This document shows, piece by piece, positions 8,717 through 17,508 of a stretch of DNA of 64,000 bases. Both the position numbers and the translations under genes were made by a program. Numbering within the stretch: the first letter of the stretch is position 1; each line of letters starts with the position of its first letter. The stretch is from an uncultured Opitutia bacterium (GTDB taxonomy: Bacteria > Verrucomicrobiota > Verrucomicrobiia > Opitutales > Opitutaceae): contig CAIXKG010000004.1 in NCBI GenBank assembly GCA_903919985.1, forward strand, positions 21,396 through 85,395, in the 5' to 3' direction. Under the pieces are notes generated by a model. It searched no databases. It saw only the letters and a list, made by a program, of their open reading frames with translations, and was not told where the DNA came from.

Positions 8717-9187
8717 CGCGGCCGCCGATACCACTTGCGGCCCAACTCCTTGATTTCCGGCAAGGCGGGAATCGTTCGTGACCCAGTAAATGGCCGGCTT
8801 CCGCGAGCGCCGGCTCTGTCGGCGCCGGAGTCTCGTCCCCGCACGGATGGGGACTTCTTGCTGCGCTCGTGCCACTGATCGTCGGCGCTACGCAAACTTC
8901 ACCGTCGGCCCGCATTGCCCCCCTTAGTTAATCGCCGAAATCTTCACGTGTTGAAAGATCGCGCGGAGTGCCTTTCGCCAGCCCCGCCGCCCGTTTGCCC
9001 ACGCGCCCGACGACGGACTTTTATGGGCTGGCTTAACGCTCAGCGACCGCGCGGCTCTTGCGCAAAACGGGCCTGGAGGAAGACCCACCAAGTGTCGGCC
9101 GAATGCGGCTGGTTGCGCCCCAACAAAAATCGCATCGCGCCGTCCGCAGCCTTGCCTCTCCTCTGGCGCTTCTCCTTAACCATTTTC
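8717..9187. other. 471-bp spacer without a recognisable gene
   Basis: The minus-strand frame around 8700-8800 reads IPALPEIKELGRKWYRRPRK, which has a protein-like look, but it does not extend into anything I recognise. The plus-strand frame that runs through to the DUF3500 gene lacks family similarity before the signal peptide. The stretch probably holds the promoter of the next gene. Confidence 0.35.
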
Positions 9188-10219
9188 ATGCGCTCCACCC
9201 CTCGCATCCTCCTCGCCACGCTTTGCGTGTGCCTCTCCGCCTCGTTCGTCCGCGCCCACGCGCCGGCGGTCGATATGCTCGAAGCCGCCAAAGCGTTCCT
9301 CGGCAAACTTTCGCCCGCCCAAAAAGCCAAGGCGACCTACGCGCTCACCGATGCCGAGCGGGAAAATTGGAATTTCGTGCCCATCGCCCGCCAGGGCCTG
9401 CCGTTCAAGGAAATGAGCGCGGAACAGCACGACCTCGCCGCCGCCCTCCTCCGCACCGGCCTAGGCCAACGTGGCATCGTCCGCGCCGAAGCCATCATGG
9501 CGATGGAGCTCGTCCTAAAAGAACTCGAGAACAACCTGCCCGCGGGCCGGCGGGATCCGACGAATTATTTCACGACCATTTTCGGCGAGCCTTCCGCGGA
9601 CAAGTCCTGGGGCTGGCGCTTCGAGGGCCACCATCTTTCCTTCAATTTCACTGTCGTCGACGGCTCACACGTATTTTTCACCCCGTCGTTTATCGGCAGC
9701 AATCCCGGCGAGGTCATGGCCGGACCCCGCAAAGGCGAACGCGTCCTCGGCGAAGAGGAAGATCTCGGACTCGCGCTCATCAATTCACTGGACGAAGCGC
9801 AGCGCAAAATCGCCGTCTTCGATGCGAAGGCCCCCGGCGAAATCATCACGACCAACAAACATCGCGTCGATCCGCTCTCGCCCGCCGGGATCGCCGCCGC
9901 CCAGTTACAGCCGGCGCAGAAAGCTAAACTGCTCGAACTGGTGAAAGTTTATCTCAGCCGCTGCCGCACCGAGATCGCCGATGCCGAATTCGCGTCCATC
10001 TCGGCTGCCGGCCTGGACAAGATTACCTTCGCCTGGGCCGGCGGTTTTGCCCGTGGTGTCGGCACTTATTACCGCGTCCAAGGGCCGACGTTTCTCATTG
10101 AATTCGATAACACCCAGAACAACGCCAACCACATCCACACGACGTTGCGCGATTTCAAGGGCGACTTCGGCCACGACCTCCTCGCCGAACATTACGCCAA
10201 GGAACATCCCGCCAAATGA
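9188..10219 (+). CDS. secreted DUF3500-family protein
   Basis: The 343-residue product starts with a signal peptide (MRSTPRILLATLCVCLSASF ending in RAHA). It continues as a DUF3500 protein: LSPAQKAKATYALTDAERENW, WGWRFEGHHLSFNF, FGEPS, FIGSNPGEV and, near the end, YYRVQGPTFLIEFDNTQNN with HIHTTLRDF. DUF3500 proteins are common in environmental bacteria; I know of no assigned reaction. The histidine- and acid-rich conserved motifs would suit metal binding. The longest open frame starts 91 codons earlier but the ATG at 9188 creates the signal peptide. It follows sucD by 0.5 kb and is probably a separate transcript ending at the hairpin at 10430. Confidence 0.85.
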   Translation: MRSTPRILLATLCVCLSASFVRAHAPAVDMLEAAKAFLGKLSPAQKAKATYALTDAERENWNFVPIARQGLPFKEMSAEQHDLAAALLRTGLGQRGIVRAEAIMAMELVLKELENNLPAGRRDPTNYFTTIFGEPSADKSWGWRFEGHHLSFNFTVVDGSHVFFTPSFIGSNPGEVMAGPRKGERVLGEEEDLGLALINSLDEAQRKIAVFDAKAPGEIITTNKHRVDPLSPAGIAAAQLQPAQKAKLLELVKVYLSRCRTEIADAEFASISAAGLDKITFAWAGGFARGVGTYYRVQGPTFLIEFDNTQNNANHIHTTLRDFKGDFGHDLLAEHYAKEHPAK

Positions 10220-10561
10220 TGAGGCGGCCGCGTTTCTGACGCAGAACCTCAAAAATCGACGACCCGACGAAATGGTCGCCCGCAGATTTACATTCGGAAC
10301 ACGAACGAATCGGTTTTAACCGGCCGATTCCGCCAAACGGGCCGGGGGGCCGCCGCGATGGATCGGAAGCAAATCCGGATGTGAGCGGTCACTATCCAGG
10401 ACCAGCAAATCAGAACGCCCCCGAAGACCAGCCGATCTGAAGCCCAGATCGGCTTTTTGCTTTCCCTCGGTGCATGGAGCGACCGCCCGCAGACTCCGGC
10501 CTAATTCACCGGGCCGTGGCCGCACCGACTGGTTGGACGGCGGTCGATATTAGCGGCCCAT
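10220..10561. other. spacer between convergent genes, contains one terminator
   Basis: No gene is visible in these 342 bp. The only clear element is the strong hairpin at 10430-10458, about 210 bp after the DUF3500 stop. A small RNA upstream of that hairpin is possible but I see no promoter to support it. Confidence 0.4.
10430..10458 (+). terminator. intrinsic terminator
   Basis: A perfect 9-bp stem agccgatct/agatcggct (10430-10438/10446-10454, loop of seven) is followed by a T-run on the plus strand. It probably ends the DUF3500 transcript. Confidence 0.75.
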
Positions 10562-12022
10562 TTATACCAACCGACAAGGCAGCAACGCCGCGTCCTGCAT
10601 GCCGTGGATGATCTTTTTGTCCGGCGGGCAGAATGTCGCGAGTGCGCCCGACAGCAGGGCTTGGCCACCGACGATAAAATAATACGGACAAAGCCGCAGC
10701 CGCCCCGCGCGAAGCGTGGCTTCGGCAGCCCCGGGAGCGCGGGCGCCCTCGCCCACTTCGGCCTCAATGCGGCCGGAGGCGGCCGCGCTCCCAGGATAGA
10801 GGCGATGCTCGATCCGGCGCGGCTTCTTATAGGCTTGGAGCAGGTGTAGATTCATCGGCGCGAACTCGATCGCGCGTTCGATGCCCTGTTGCCATTCTTC
10901 GCGGGAACAGTCGCTGCCCAACACCACGCTCCGCGCGCCCCAGGCCGTTTCATGGTAGCCGGAAATTTTGATAATCAGATCGCGCTCTTTTTGCGTGGCT
11001 GCCGCCAGGTCACGCCAATCGCTGAGCGCGCGGCCGGCGACGCGGGGCGCGTCCAAAACCGCGCCCGGCGGCAAAGGGGCGGAATCCATAATCCACGACG
11101 GCGGGATGAGCGACCGAAGGATTTTTAACGCTGATGCGCTGAGCGACTCCGCCCAATAGTCGGCGAGCAGGTGGTGGTGGAACAAGCCGAAGGCGAGTTT
11201 CTCCTCCTGAAAGGGCCGCATCGGCGGCGCGATGACGACCTCGCCCGCCGCCCACGCTTCGAAGAAGAATCGTTCCGTGGAAAGGTTAGCCAGATCGAAG
11301 AGTTCGAAGAAGCGATAGATGATGTCGATTTTCTCCGGATTGCCGTCGGCATCGAAGAACAACGCATTTTCGAGTGGGAAAATATCCTCGGGCTTAAGGC
11401 AAAACACCCGGTGACCGAGCAATTGAAGTTGATGCGCGAGCCAGTTCATCTCCGGCCGGTAAGTCGCCGCCTCCTCGCTCACAACCAGCGCGATGAGCGG
11501 ATTGCGTTCCGCCGGCCGCAACGCCGCGAGCGAAGCGTGAAAATTTCTGATCATCGCATCGCTGGCCCCGAGAATGGCGCCGCGGGCGTCCGCGCTCCCA
11601 TAAAGCCGGTTCAAAAACGCGGTCAACCCGATGCCGCCTGGCACCGAATCCAATTCCGTCATGACGAAGCCATCATCCGTCAGCAAAAGGTCGGGCCGGA
11701 GGACCGTCGGAAAAAGGCCGCGATTTTTCGGATCGCGCGCGTGGGCGATCAGGTGGGCCGGTTTGCCGCGGTCGAGATAGTCAGCCACCCACGGCGCGAG
11801 CAGCGGCTTGTTGCGGAGAAGATTTTTCCCTGCGACCGACCGCAGATAAAGCGTTTCCAAGGCCTGATGAAATTCCAGACAAGCGGGGCCAATGGCCTCG
11901 AGTTGCGCGAGCTGATCGGCGGTGATCGGCCACGCGTCGGGAGAAAGCTGCCATGACTTATCCTCGAAAAGCGATTGCGCGGCAAACGCGGCGCGGAGGT
12001 GTTCGAAGGACAGGTCGGGCAT
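10562..12022 (-). CDS. ATP-grasp-like hypothetical protein related to the glutathionylspermidine synthase type
   Basis: A 486-residue cytoplasmic protein with no signal peptide. The segments LRPDLLLTDDGFVMTELDSV, a phosphate-loop-like IIKISGYHETAWGARSV, and the C-terminal RLRLCPYYFIVGG...FCPPDKKIIHGMQDAA are in the order expected of a permuted ATP-grasp or glutathionylspermidine-synthase-like fold. I do not recognise a named family, so the substrate is unknown. Near the C-terminus (between HRLYPG and RLRLCPYY) about 25 Ala/Gly/Glu-rich residues are encoded by a GC-rich inverted repeat listed separately, which looks like an in-frame insertion. The gene is single and about 100 bp downstream of the prfB stop, same strand. 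Confidence 0.6.
   Translation of the reverse strand: MPDLSFEHLRAAFAAQSLFEDKSWQLSPDAWPITADQLAQLEAIGPACLEFHQALETLYLRSVAGKNLLRNKPLLAPWVADYLDRGKPAHLIAHARDPKNRGLFPTVLRPDLLLTDDGFVMTELDSVPGGIGLTAFLNRLYGSADARGAILGASDAMIRNFHASLAALRPAERNPLIALVVSEEAATYRPEMNWLAHQLQLLGHRVFCLKPEDIFPLENALFFDADGNPEKIDIIYRFFELFDLANLSTERFFFEAWAAGEVVIAPPMRPFQEEKLAFGLFHHHLLADYWAESLSASALKILRSLIPPSWIMDSAPLPPGAVLDAPRVAGRALSDWRDLAAATQKERDLIIKISGYHETAWGARSVVLGSDCSREEWQQGIERAIEFAPMNLHLLQAYKKPRRIEHRLYPGSAAASGRIEAEVGEGARAPGAAEATLRAGRLRLCPYYFIVGGQALLSGALATFCPPDKKIIHGMQDAALLPCRLV
10733..10792. repeat. 60-bp GC-rich element with 10-bp terminal inverted repeats inside a gene
   Basis: The element is bounded by gggagcgcgg (10733-10742) and its exact complement ccgcgctccc (10783-10792). 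It encodes low-complexity residues in the ATP-grasp-like gene. The same ccgcgctccc occurs again at 11590-11599 in that gene, and a close variant (gcggccgcactccc) lies at 43961-43974. This suggests a dispersed family of small repeats. Confidence 0.6.
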
Positions 12023-12127
12023 GATTCAGGACAAAGAGGCCAGAAGCCAGAGGCCAGATGCCAGAAAATGCAATTGAGCGAAGCCGTTGTTCGGCGTTTT
12101 TCGGCCCCTGACTTCTGGCTTCTTCGA

Positions 12128-13271
12128 TTACTCTTCCATCTGGATGTCCTTATTCCGATGCCGCGGACAGCCCGCGCGGAGCCACGCGTTGACGAAACGA
12201 TCTAGGTCGCCGTCCAGTACGCCCTGGGTGTCGCTGGTGCTGATACCGGTGCGAAGATCTTTCACCATTTGATAGGGCTGCAAAACATAACTCCGGATCT
12301 GCGCGCCAAAGCCGATCTCGCCTTTCTCACCGTAAAATTTGTCCATTTCGGCGCGTTGCTCGTCCTGCTTGCGCTCGTAAAGCCGGGCCTTGAGGACGTT
12401 CATCGCGGTGGCCTTGTTCTTAATTTGGGAGCGCTCGTTTTGGCAGACGACCACCACCCCAGTCGGAATGTGCGTGAGGCGCACGGCGGAGTCCGTGGTG
12501 TTGACGCCTTGGCCGCCCTTGCCGGACGAACGGTAAACATCGGTACGGATTTCGTCCTCGGGGATCTCGATGACGATTTCATCCGTAATTTCGGCGACGA
12601 CATCGACGGCGCAAAACGACGTATGCCGGCGCTTGTTCGAATCGAAGGGGCTGATGCGCACGAGGCGGTGGACCCCGCGCTCCGCTTTGGCGTAGCCGTA
12701 GGCGTTTTCGCCCTTGATGAGGATGGTGGCCTTGCTGATGCCGGCGGTGTCTCCGGGCTGCACATCCATGAGTTCGACGCCGAAGCCGCGGCGCTCGGCC
12801 CAGCGCGAATACATGCGGAACATGAGGTCGGCCCAGTCGTTCGCCTCGGTGCCACCCGCGCCAGATTGGATCGAAAAGATCGCGTTGCTACGGTCGAACT
12901 GCCCGGTGAGGAACGAGGCGATTTCAAGCGCATCGAGCTCCTCCGTGAGCGCGACGACTGACCCGGCCAGTTCCTTGTCGTAGGCTTCCTGGGCCGCGGC
13001 GTCCTCGCCCGTGATGAGCTCGAGCATCACCGCAATATCGTCGAGTTTTTTCTGGTACGCGACGACCGGCAGCACCGCCTTCTTCAGGCCGTTCAGTTTC
13101 CCAATGTGCTTTTGAGCCCGCTCGTTGTTATTCCAGAAATCCGGCACGCCCATCTGGGCGTCCATCGCCTCGATTTCCCGCTGCTTTTGGTCGACGTCAA
13201 AGAAACCTCCATAGATGCCCGGCGCGCTTCTTGATGGATTCGACTTGGTTGAGGTTTTCGATGGAGATCAT
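12128..13271 (-). CDS. prfB: peptide chain release factor 2, expressed by programmed +1 frameshift
   Basis: RF2 reads UGA and UAA and triggers peptide release. The gene is in two frames. The first runs from the ATG at 13271 ([20 protein letters not shown]...) for 24 codons to CTT at 13202-13200, followed by TGA at 13199-13197. Skipping one base puts the ribosome on GAC at 13198 and continues to 12128, giving 380 residues. The slip site is the classical CTT TGA C, preceded by the Shine-Dalgarno-like GGAGG three bases before CTT. Downstream, the codon-reading tripeptide SPF (about 207-209) and the catalytic GGQ (about 252-254, [12 protein letters not shown]) fall at nearly the same positions as in E. 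coli RF2. The frameshift lets RF2 limit its own synthesis. The C-terminus is somewhat longer than in E. coli. Confidence 0.96.
13196..13213 (-). promoter_or_regulatory. prfB: prfB recoding site (GGAGG...CTT TGA C)
   Basis: On the minus strand the sequence is ATGGAGGTTTCTTTGAC. GGAGG sits three bases 5' of the CTT P-site codon, and the in-frame TGA is followed by C, the weak context that favours +1 slippage. This is the conserved autoregulatory element of bacterial prfB. Confidence 0.93.
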
Positions 13272-13316
13272 GGCAGAAGGGTCATGGCCGCAAACTGCAG
13301 CCAAGGGCGCAAGAAT

Positions 13317-13349
13317 GAAAAAGGCCGCGGACCGAAGTCCCGCGGCCTT
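13317..13349 (-). terminator. intrinsic terminator after the DUF4870 gene
   Basis: Ten base pairs, aaggccgcgg/ccgcggcctt, form a GC-rich stem followed on the minus strand by a T-run (the a-run at 13317-13322 on the plus strand). It lies 24 bp beyond the stop at 13373 and separates that gene from prfB. Confidence 0.8.
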
Positions 13350-13372
13350 GTCTGCAAAAAAGAAAAGCCAAA

Positions 13373-13747
13373 TCAGGTGAACGCGCCACCAAACCATTTC
13401 TGATAATGCCCGCCCATCACGGGCACGGGTTTCATCTGGCCGTTGGCCGCGGCCACGAAGCCCATGATCAGCATGACCAACATGGAAAGGCCAAAGAGCG
13501 GCCAGACCAAGATCATGATAAAATTAACGAACGGAATAAACGTGACGATCAGGCCGGGCACCCAAAACGCGACGGCAGTGATAAAAAGGCCCAGGGCTTG
13601 GCGCAGATGAAACGAACCGAGCGCGGTTTTTTTGCTACCGTGCATGACGAGCGCGATGATGAATCCGACGGCGGTGATGTAGCTGAGGATGGCAACGGTG
13701 CGATCCTCGGCGACTGGCGCTGCGGGGGGAATTCCAGTGGTGGACAT
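13373..13747 (-). CDS. DUF4870 domain membrane protein
   Basis: A 124-residue integral membrane protein. After a short Pro/Ala-rich N-terminus it has RTVAILSYITAVGFIIALV, then KKTALGSFHLRQALGLFITAVAFW, PGLIVTFIPFVNFIMILVWPLFG and LVMLIMGFVAAANGQMKPVPVMG, a pattern of three to four membrane spans typical of DUF4870. Its function is unknown. The start is the ATG at 13747; the frame extends 30 codons upstream without family character. It forms its own transcript, ended by the hairpin at 13317-13349. Confidence 0.85.
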   Translation of the reverse strand: MSTTGIPPAAPVAEDRTVAILSYITAVGFIIALVMHGSKKTALGSFHLRQALGLFITAVAFWVPGLIVTFIPFVNFIMILVWPLFGLSMLVMLIMGFVAAANGQMKPVPVMGGHYQKWFGGAFT

Positions 13748-13876
13748 AAAGGTTGAAGGCGGGACTAGAGCGCGAATCTCGTGCCGGGAAACCGGAGGGC
13801 AGCGGCCATACCCTCCTTCTCCGGAAACAAAGCCCAATTTGTAGGCGGAGTGCCGAAATTCAATTCCGCTTGCGGC

Positions 13877-14812
13877 TCAGCTGCGGAGCGTGCCCGCGGC
13901 CTGCTCGGCGAGGAAACTGGCGTACGTCTTTTCCACGCCTGCGCGCAGGGCGATTTTTGCACGCCAGCCCAATCCCGCCAAGCGTGATACATCCATGAGT
14001 TTCCGCGGCGTGCCGTCCGGCTTCGTCGCGTCCCACACAATTTTTCCACCGAACCCCGTCACCGCCGCAACGGTCTCGGTCAGTTCGCGAATCGTGACGT
14101 CGGTGCCCGTCCCGACATTGATCCAATCGGGCGGATTATCGAGCCCCAGGAGAAATGCGCAGGCCTCAGCGAGGTCATCGACATGGAGGAACTCGCGCTT
14201 CGGCGTGCCACTGCCCCAGGCGACCACCTCCGGGCTGCCTGTTTTTTTCGCTTCGTGAAATTTCCGGATCAGCGCCGGCATGACATGTGAATTTTGCAGA
14301 TGATAGTTGTCGCCCGGTCCGTAAAGGTTGGTCGGCATTGCCGAGTGGAACAGCACGCCGTGCTGCTTCCGGTACGCTTGCGCGAGTTTGAGGCCCGTGA
14401 TCTTGGCGATGGCGTAGGCCTCGTTGGTCGGTTCGAGCGGCCCGGTCAGCAAGCAATCCTCGGGCATCGGTTGCGGGGCATGCTTCGGGTAAATGCACGA
14501 GCTGCCGAGGAAGAGCAGGCGATTCACGCCGGCGCGGTAGGCGCCGTGAATCGTGTTCGTCGCAATCGCGAGATTCTCGTAAAGAAAATCGGCCGGATAA
14601 ATGTTGTTGGCGTGAATGCCGCCGACCTTGGCCGCGGCGATGATCGCGACCTCCGGCCGCTCCGAGGCGTAAAAAGCGTCGACCGCGCTCGACGAGTTCA
14701 GGTCCAGTTCGCTGCGGGTGCGCAGCACCAATTCGACCCCCGGCTCCTTCGAAAAGCGGCGGACCAGCGCGCGCCCGACCATGCCGTTGTGACCTGCGAT
14801 AAAGAGTTTCAT
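13877..14812 (-). CDS. fcl: GDP-L-fucose synthase
   Basis: The bifunctional epimerase/reductase converts GDP-4-keto-6-deoxy-D-mannose (the Gmd product) to GDP-L-fucose with NADPH. The 311-residue product starts [17 protein letters not shown], the Rossmann G-x-x-G-x-x-G of the short-chain dehydrogenase fold. It has the catalytic Ser in LGSSCIYPK and the YxxxK pair in [11 protein letters not shown]. Conserved [13 protein letters not shown] and [15 protein letters not shown] motifs follow. The upstream six codons of the open frame are excluded. gmd lies 94 bp upstream on the same strand, so the two are almost certainly one operon for fucosylated surface polysaccharide. Confidence 0.95.
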   Translation of the reverse strand: MKLFIAGHNGMVGRALVRRFSKEPGVELVLRTRSELDLNSSSAVDAFYASERPEVAIIAAAKVGGIHANNIYPADFLYENLAIATNTIHGAYRAGVNRLLFLGSSCIYPKHAPQPMPEDCLLTGPLEPTNEAYAIAKITGLKLAQAYRKQHGVLFHSAMPTNLYGPGDNYHLQNSHVMPALIRKFHEAKKTGSPEVVAWGSGTPKREFLHVDDLAEACAFLLGLDNPPDWINVGTGTDVTIRELTETVAAVTGFGGKIVWDATKPDGTPRKLMDVSRLAGLGWRAKIALRAGVEKTYASFLAEQAAGTLRS

Positions 14813-14906
14813 GGAAAAAGGTGCGGCCAAGGAGCGTGGCCGGCCGATGGAAGACGAAGATTTTCCCTACTCGCAATTACCCCGCCCATCATCGCGTTTT
14901 AGTCGC

Positions 14907-15923
14907 TTAGGGCTTGGGCAACGCGGCGATCTGCGCCTCCCGTTTAGCGAGCTCAAGATCGGCCTCGGTCATGATTTTCACGAGCTCCTTGAATTTGGTT
15001 TTTGGCTCCCAACCGAGCTGGCGCTTCGCTTTCGCGGGATCGCCGATGAGGAGCTCGACCTCGGCCGGCCGCTCGTAGCGCGCGTCGTATTTCACGTATT
15101 TCTCCCAGTCGAGATTCAGCAGGCCAAACGTTTCCTGAATAAACTCCTTAACCGTATGCGTCTCATTCGTCGCGACCACATAGTCGTCGGGTTTATCCTG
15201 CTGCAGCATGACCCACATCATCTCGACATATTCCTTCGCGTAACCCCAGTCCCGACGCGCGTCGAGGTTGCCCATGAACAATGAATCTTGCAGCCCGAGT
15301 TTGATGCGGGTCGCCGCGCGCGTGATCTTGCGGGTCACGAACGTCTCGCCCCGGCGCGGGCTCTCGTGGTTGAAGAGAATACCGTTCGAGGCGTGAAGAT
15401 TGTAGCTTTCGCGGTAGTTCACCGTGAGCCAGTAGGCGTACATTTTCGCGCAACCGTACGGTGAACGCGGCCAGAAGGGCGTCGTTTCGGTCTGCGGCAC
15501 TTCCTGCACTTTGCCGAACATTTCCGACGACGATGCTTGGTAGAAACGGCATTTCTTCACGAGACCCGCCTCGCGGATCGCCTCAAGAATGCGCACCGAA
15601 CCGAGGCCCACGACGTCGCCGGTGTACTCTGGGATATCGAACGACACGCGCACGTGCGATTGCGCGCCGAGATTATAGATCTCATCCGGCTGGAGCTCGT
15701 AAAGCAGCTTCACCATCTGCACGGAATCGGCGAGGTCGCCGTAGTGGAGATGAAGCCGCACGCCATTGACGTGAGGATCGCGGTAAAGGTGGTCGATGCG
15801 GCTCGTGTTGAACGTCGAAGCGCGGCGGATCACACCGTGGACCTCGTAGCCTTTTTGCAGCAACAACTCAGCGAGATATGAACCGTCTTGACCGGTGATG
15901 CCGGTGATAAGTGCTTTTTTCAT
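14907..15923 (-). CDS. gmd: GDP-mannose 4,6-dehydratase
   Basis: Gmd removes water from GDP-D-mannose to give GDP-4-keto-6-deoxy-D-mannose, the first committed step to GDP-L-fucose and related sugars. The 338 residues begin [20 protein letters not shown], the Gmd signature. They continue with [14 protein letters not shown], the catalytic SSSEMFG and [10 protein letters not shown] (YxxxK), and the C-terminal [11 protein letters not shown]. It is first in a gmd-fcl pair, divergent from pyrH. With manA (20.5 kb) it covers part of the mannose-6-phosphate to GDP-fucose route. Confidence 0.97.
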   Translation of the reverse strand: MKKALITGITGQDGSYLAELLLQKGYEVHGVIRRASTFNTSRIDHLYRDPHVNGVRLHLHYGDLADSVQMVKLLYELQPDEIYNLGAQSHVRVSFDIPEYTGDVVGLGSVRILEAIREAGLVKKCRFYQASSSEMFGKVQEVPQTETTPFWPRSPYGCAKMYAYWLTVNYRESYNLHASNGILFNHESPRRGETFVTRKITRAATRIKLGLQDSLFMGNLDARRDWGYAKEYVEMMWVMLQQDKPDDYVVATNETHTVKEFIQETFGLLNLDWEKYVKYDARYERPAEVELLIGDPAKAKRQLGWEPKTKFKELVKIMTEADLELAKREAQIAALPKP

Positions 15924-16078
15924 GCAGGCGGCGAAACGCTACCGACCGCGTCACCGCCACCGCAAGTCTCCAAATTCGACCAGCCCAACGTGCGCCGCGA
16001 TCGCTTTGCCGAAGACAAACGGCCGGCGCGGCATCTCGGGCATTGACGCCAATTTTGCCGGTTTGTTTCTTGTTCGTC

Positions 16079-16819
16079 ATGCATGTGACCAAACCCGTCG
16101 TGCCCGGCGTGAAATACAAACGCATCATCCTGAAGCTCTCCGGGGAGGTGCTGCGCGGCGGGAAGTCGGGCGACCCCATCGACGCTGCCACGCTCGAGAA
16201 AACCTGCAGTCAGGTAAAAGAGATTGCTGATCTAGGCGTCGAGGTGTGCGTGGTCATCGGCGGCGGCAACATCTTCCGCGGCCTCACCGGCGCGCAGCGC
16301 GGCGTCGACCGCACCACCGGCGACTACATGGGCATGCTTGCCACTGTCATCAACGCCCTAGCCCTGATGGACTGCCTGGAAAAAATGGGGGTCACCACCC
16401 GGGTCCAAAGCGCGATCCCGATGAACCAGATCGCCGAGCCATTCATCCTCCGCCGCGCAATGCGCCACCTCGAAAAGGGGCGGGTCGTGATCTTCGCCGC
16501 CGGCACCGGCAATCCGTACTTTTCCACCGACACCACCGCGGCCCTCCGTGCCTCTGAGTTGCACGCCGACATCATCATGAAGGCCACGAAGGTCGACGGC
16601 ATCTACGACAAGGATCCGAAGAAGTTTCCCGACGCGGTTAAGTACGACCAGATCACGTTTATCGACGCCCTGAAGCAGCGGCTCAACGTCATGGACTCGA
16701 CCGCGTTTTCGCTGTGTCTCGACAATAATGTTCCCATCCTCGTGTTCGACCTCAACGACGAGCACGCCATCCGCAAAGCCGTCCTCGGCGAAAAAATCGG
16801 CACGCTCGTCAAGAGCTGA
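16079..16819 (+). CDS. pyrH: UMP kinase
   Basis: PyrH phosphorylates UMP to UDP in pyrimidine nucleotide synthesis and is an amino-acid-kinase-fold protein. The 246-residue product has [29 protein letters not shown], the [17 protein letters not shown] helix, [20 protein letters not shown] and [12 protein letters not shown], all UMP kinase hallmarks. The start is ATG 16079 (MHVTKPVV). The longer frame runs antisense over the gmd start and is rejected. frr follows after 61 bp, the usual pyrH-frr order. Confidence 0.96.
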   Translation: MHVTKPVVPGVKYKRIILKLSGEVLRGGKSGDPIDAATLEKTCSQVKEIADLGVEVCVVIGGGNIFRGLTGAQRGVDRTTGDYMGMLATVINALALMDCLEKMGVTTRVQSAIPMNQIAEPFILRRAMRHLEKGRVVIFAAGTGNPYFSTDTTAALRASELHADIIMKATKVDGIYDKDPKKFPDAVKYDQITFIDALKQRLNVMDSTAFSLCLDNNVPILVFDLNDEHAIRKAVLGEKIGTLVKS

Positions 16820-16880
16820 ACACTCGTCCTCGTTGGCCGCCCGTTAAAATCGCGACTCCAAAAAACAAAAACTTCCTCCC

Positions 16881-17426
16881 ATGTCCTCCCCTTTCCTTTC
16901 AGAAGCCCAGGCCAAGATGAAAAAAGCCGTGGACCATACGCTCCACGAATTCAGCGCCATTCATACCGGCAAAGCCACGCCCGCGATGGTCGAGACGATC
17001 ATGGTCGAGGCTTATGGCCAGAACACCCCGCTCAAACAGTGCGCCGCCATCAGCACGCCCGACGCGCGGCTCATTCAAATCCAGCCGTGGGACGTCAGCC
17101 TGATTAAATCCATCCTCAAGGGCGTTCAGGAGGCCAATCTCGGTTTCAATCCCATCCCCGACGGGAAAATCATCCGCATTCCACTCCCTGAAATGAGCCG
17201 TGAACGCCGGCAGGAATTCGTCAAGACCGCCCACCGTCTCGCGGAGGAAGGTCGCGTTCACGTGCGCAACGCCCGCCGCGACATCCTGGAGACAGTCAAA
17301 AAAGCCAAGCTGCCCGAGGACGAGTCGAAGCGCCTCGAAAAAGACATTCAAGCGGCGACGGACGCCGCGATCAAAAGCATCGGCGACCATCTCGCGCACA
17401 AAGAAAAAGACCTGCTCACCGTTTGA
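16881..17426 (+). CDS. frr: ribosome recycling factor
   Basis: RRF, with EF-G, splits post-termination ribosomes. The 181-residue length is close to the family norm (about 185). It shows MKKAVDHTLHEFSAIHTGKA, in which family members usually have R.GRA (here TGKA), then TPLKQCAAISTPDARLIQIQPWD, GFNPIPDGKIIRIPLP, and the C-terminal RRDILETVKKAKLPEDESKR helix. It lies between pyrH and proB on the same strand and is probably co-transcribed with pyrH. Confidence 0.96.
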   Translation: MSSPFLSEAQAKMKKAVDHTLHEFSAIHTGKATPAMVETIMVEAYGQNTPLKQCAAISTPDARLIQIQPWDVSLIKSILKGVQEANLGFNPIPDGKIIRIPLPEMSRERRQEFVKTAHRLAEEGRVHVRNARRDILETVKKAKLPEDESKRLEKDIQAATDAAIKSIGDHLAHKEKDLLTV

Positions 17427-17508
17427 GCCAGAATCGGACCGGAGCTCACCAGGTCTGCGCAGAAATCCCGCCGACGTTTTCCTCGCTCCGCTCCCTCCGT
17501 TATCTCCA

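Noticed and set aside
7733..8875. Long minus-strand open frame (380 codons) over sucD
   Set aside because: It is fully antisense to sucD, has no domain motifs, and is an effect of high-GC third-position bias.
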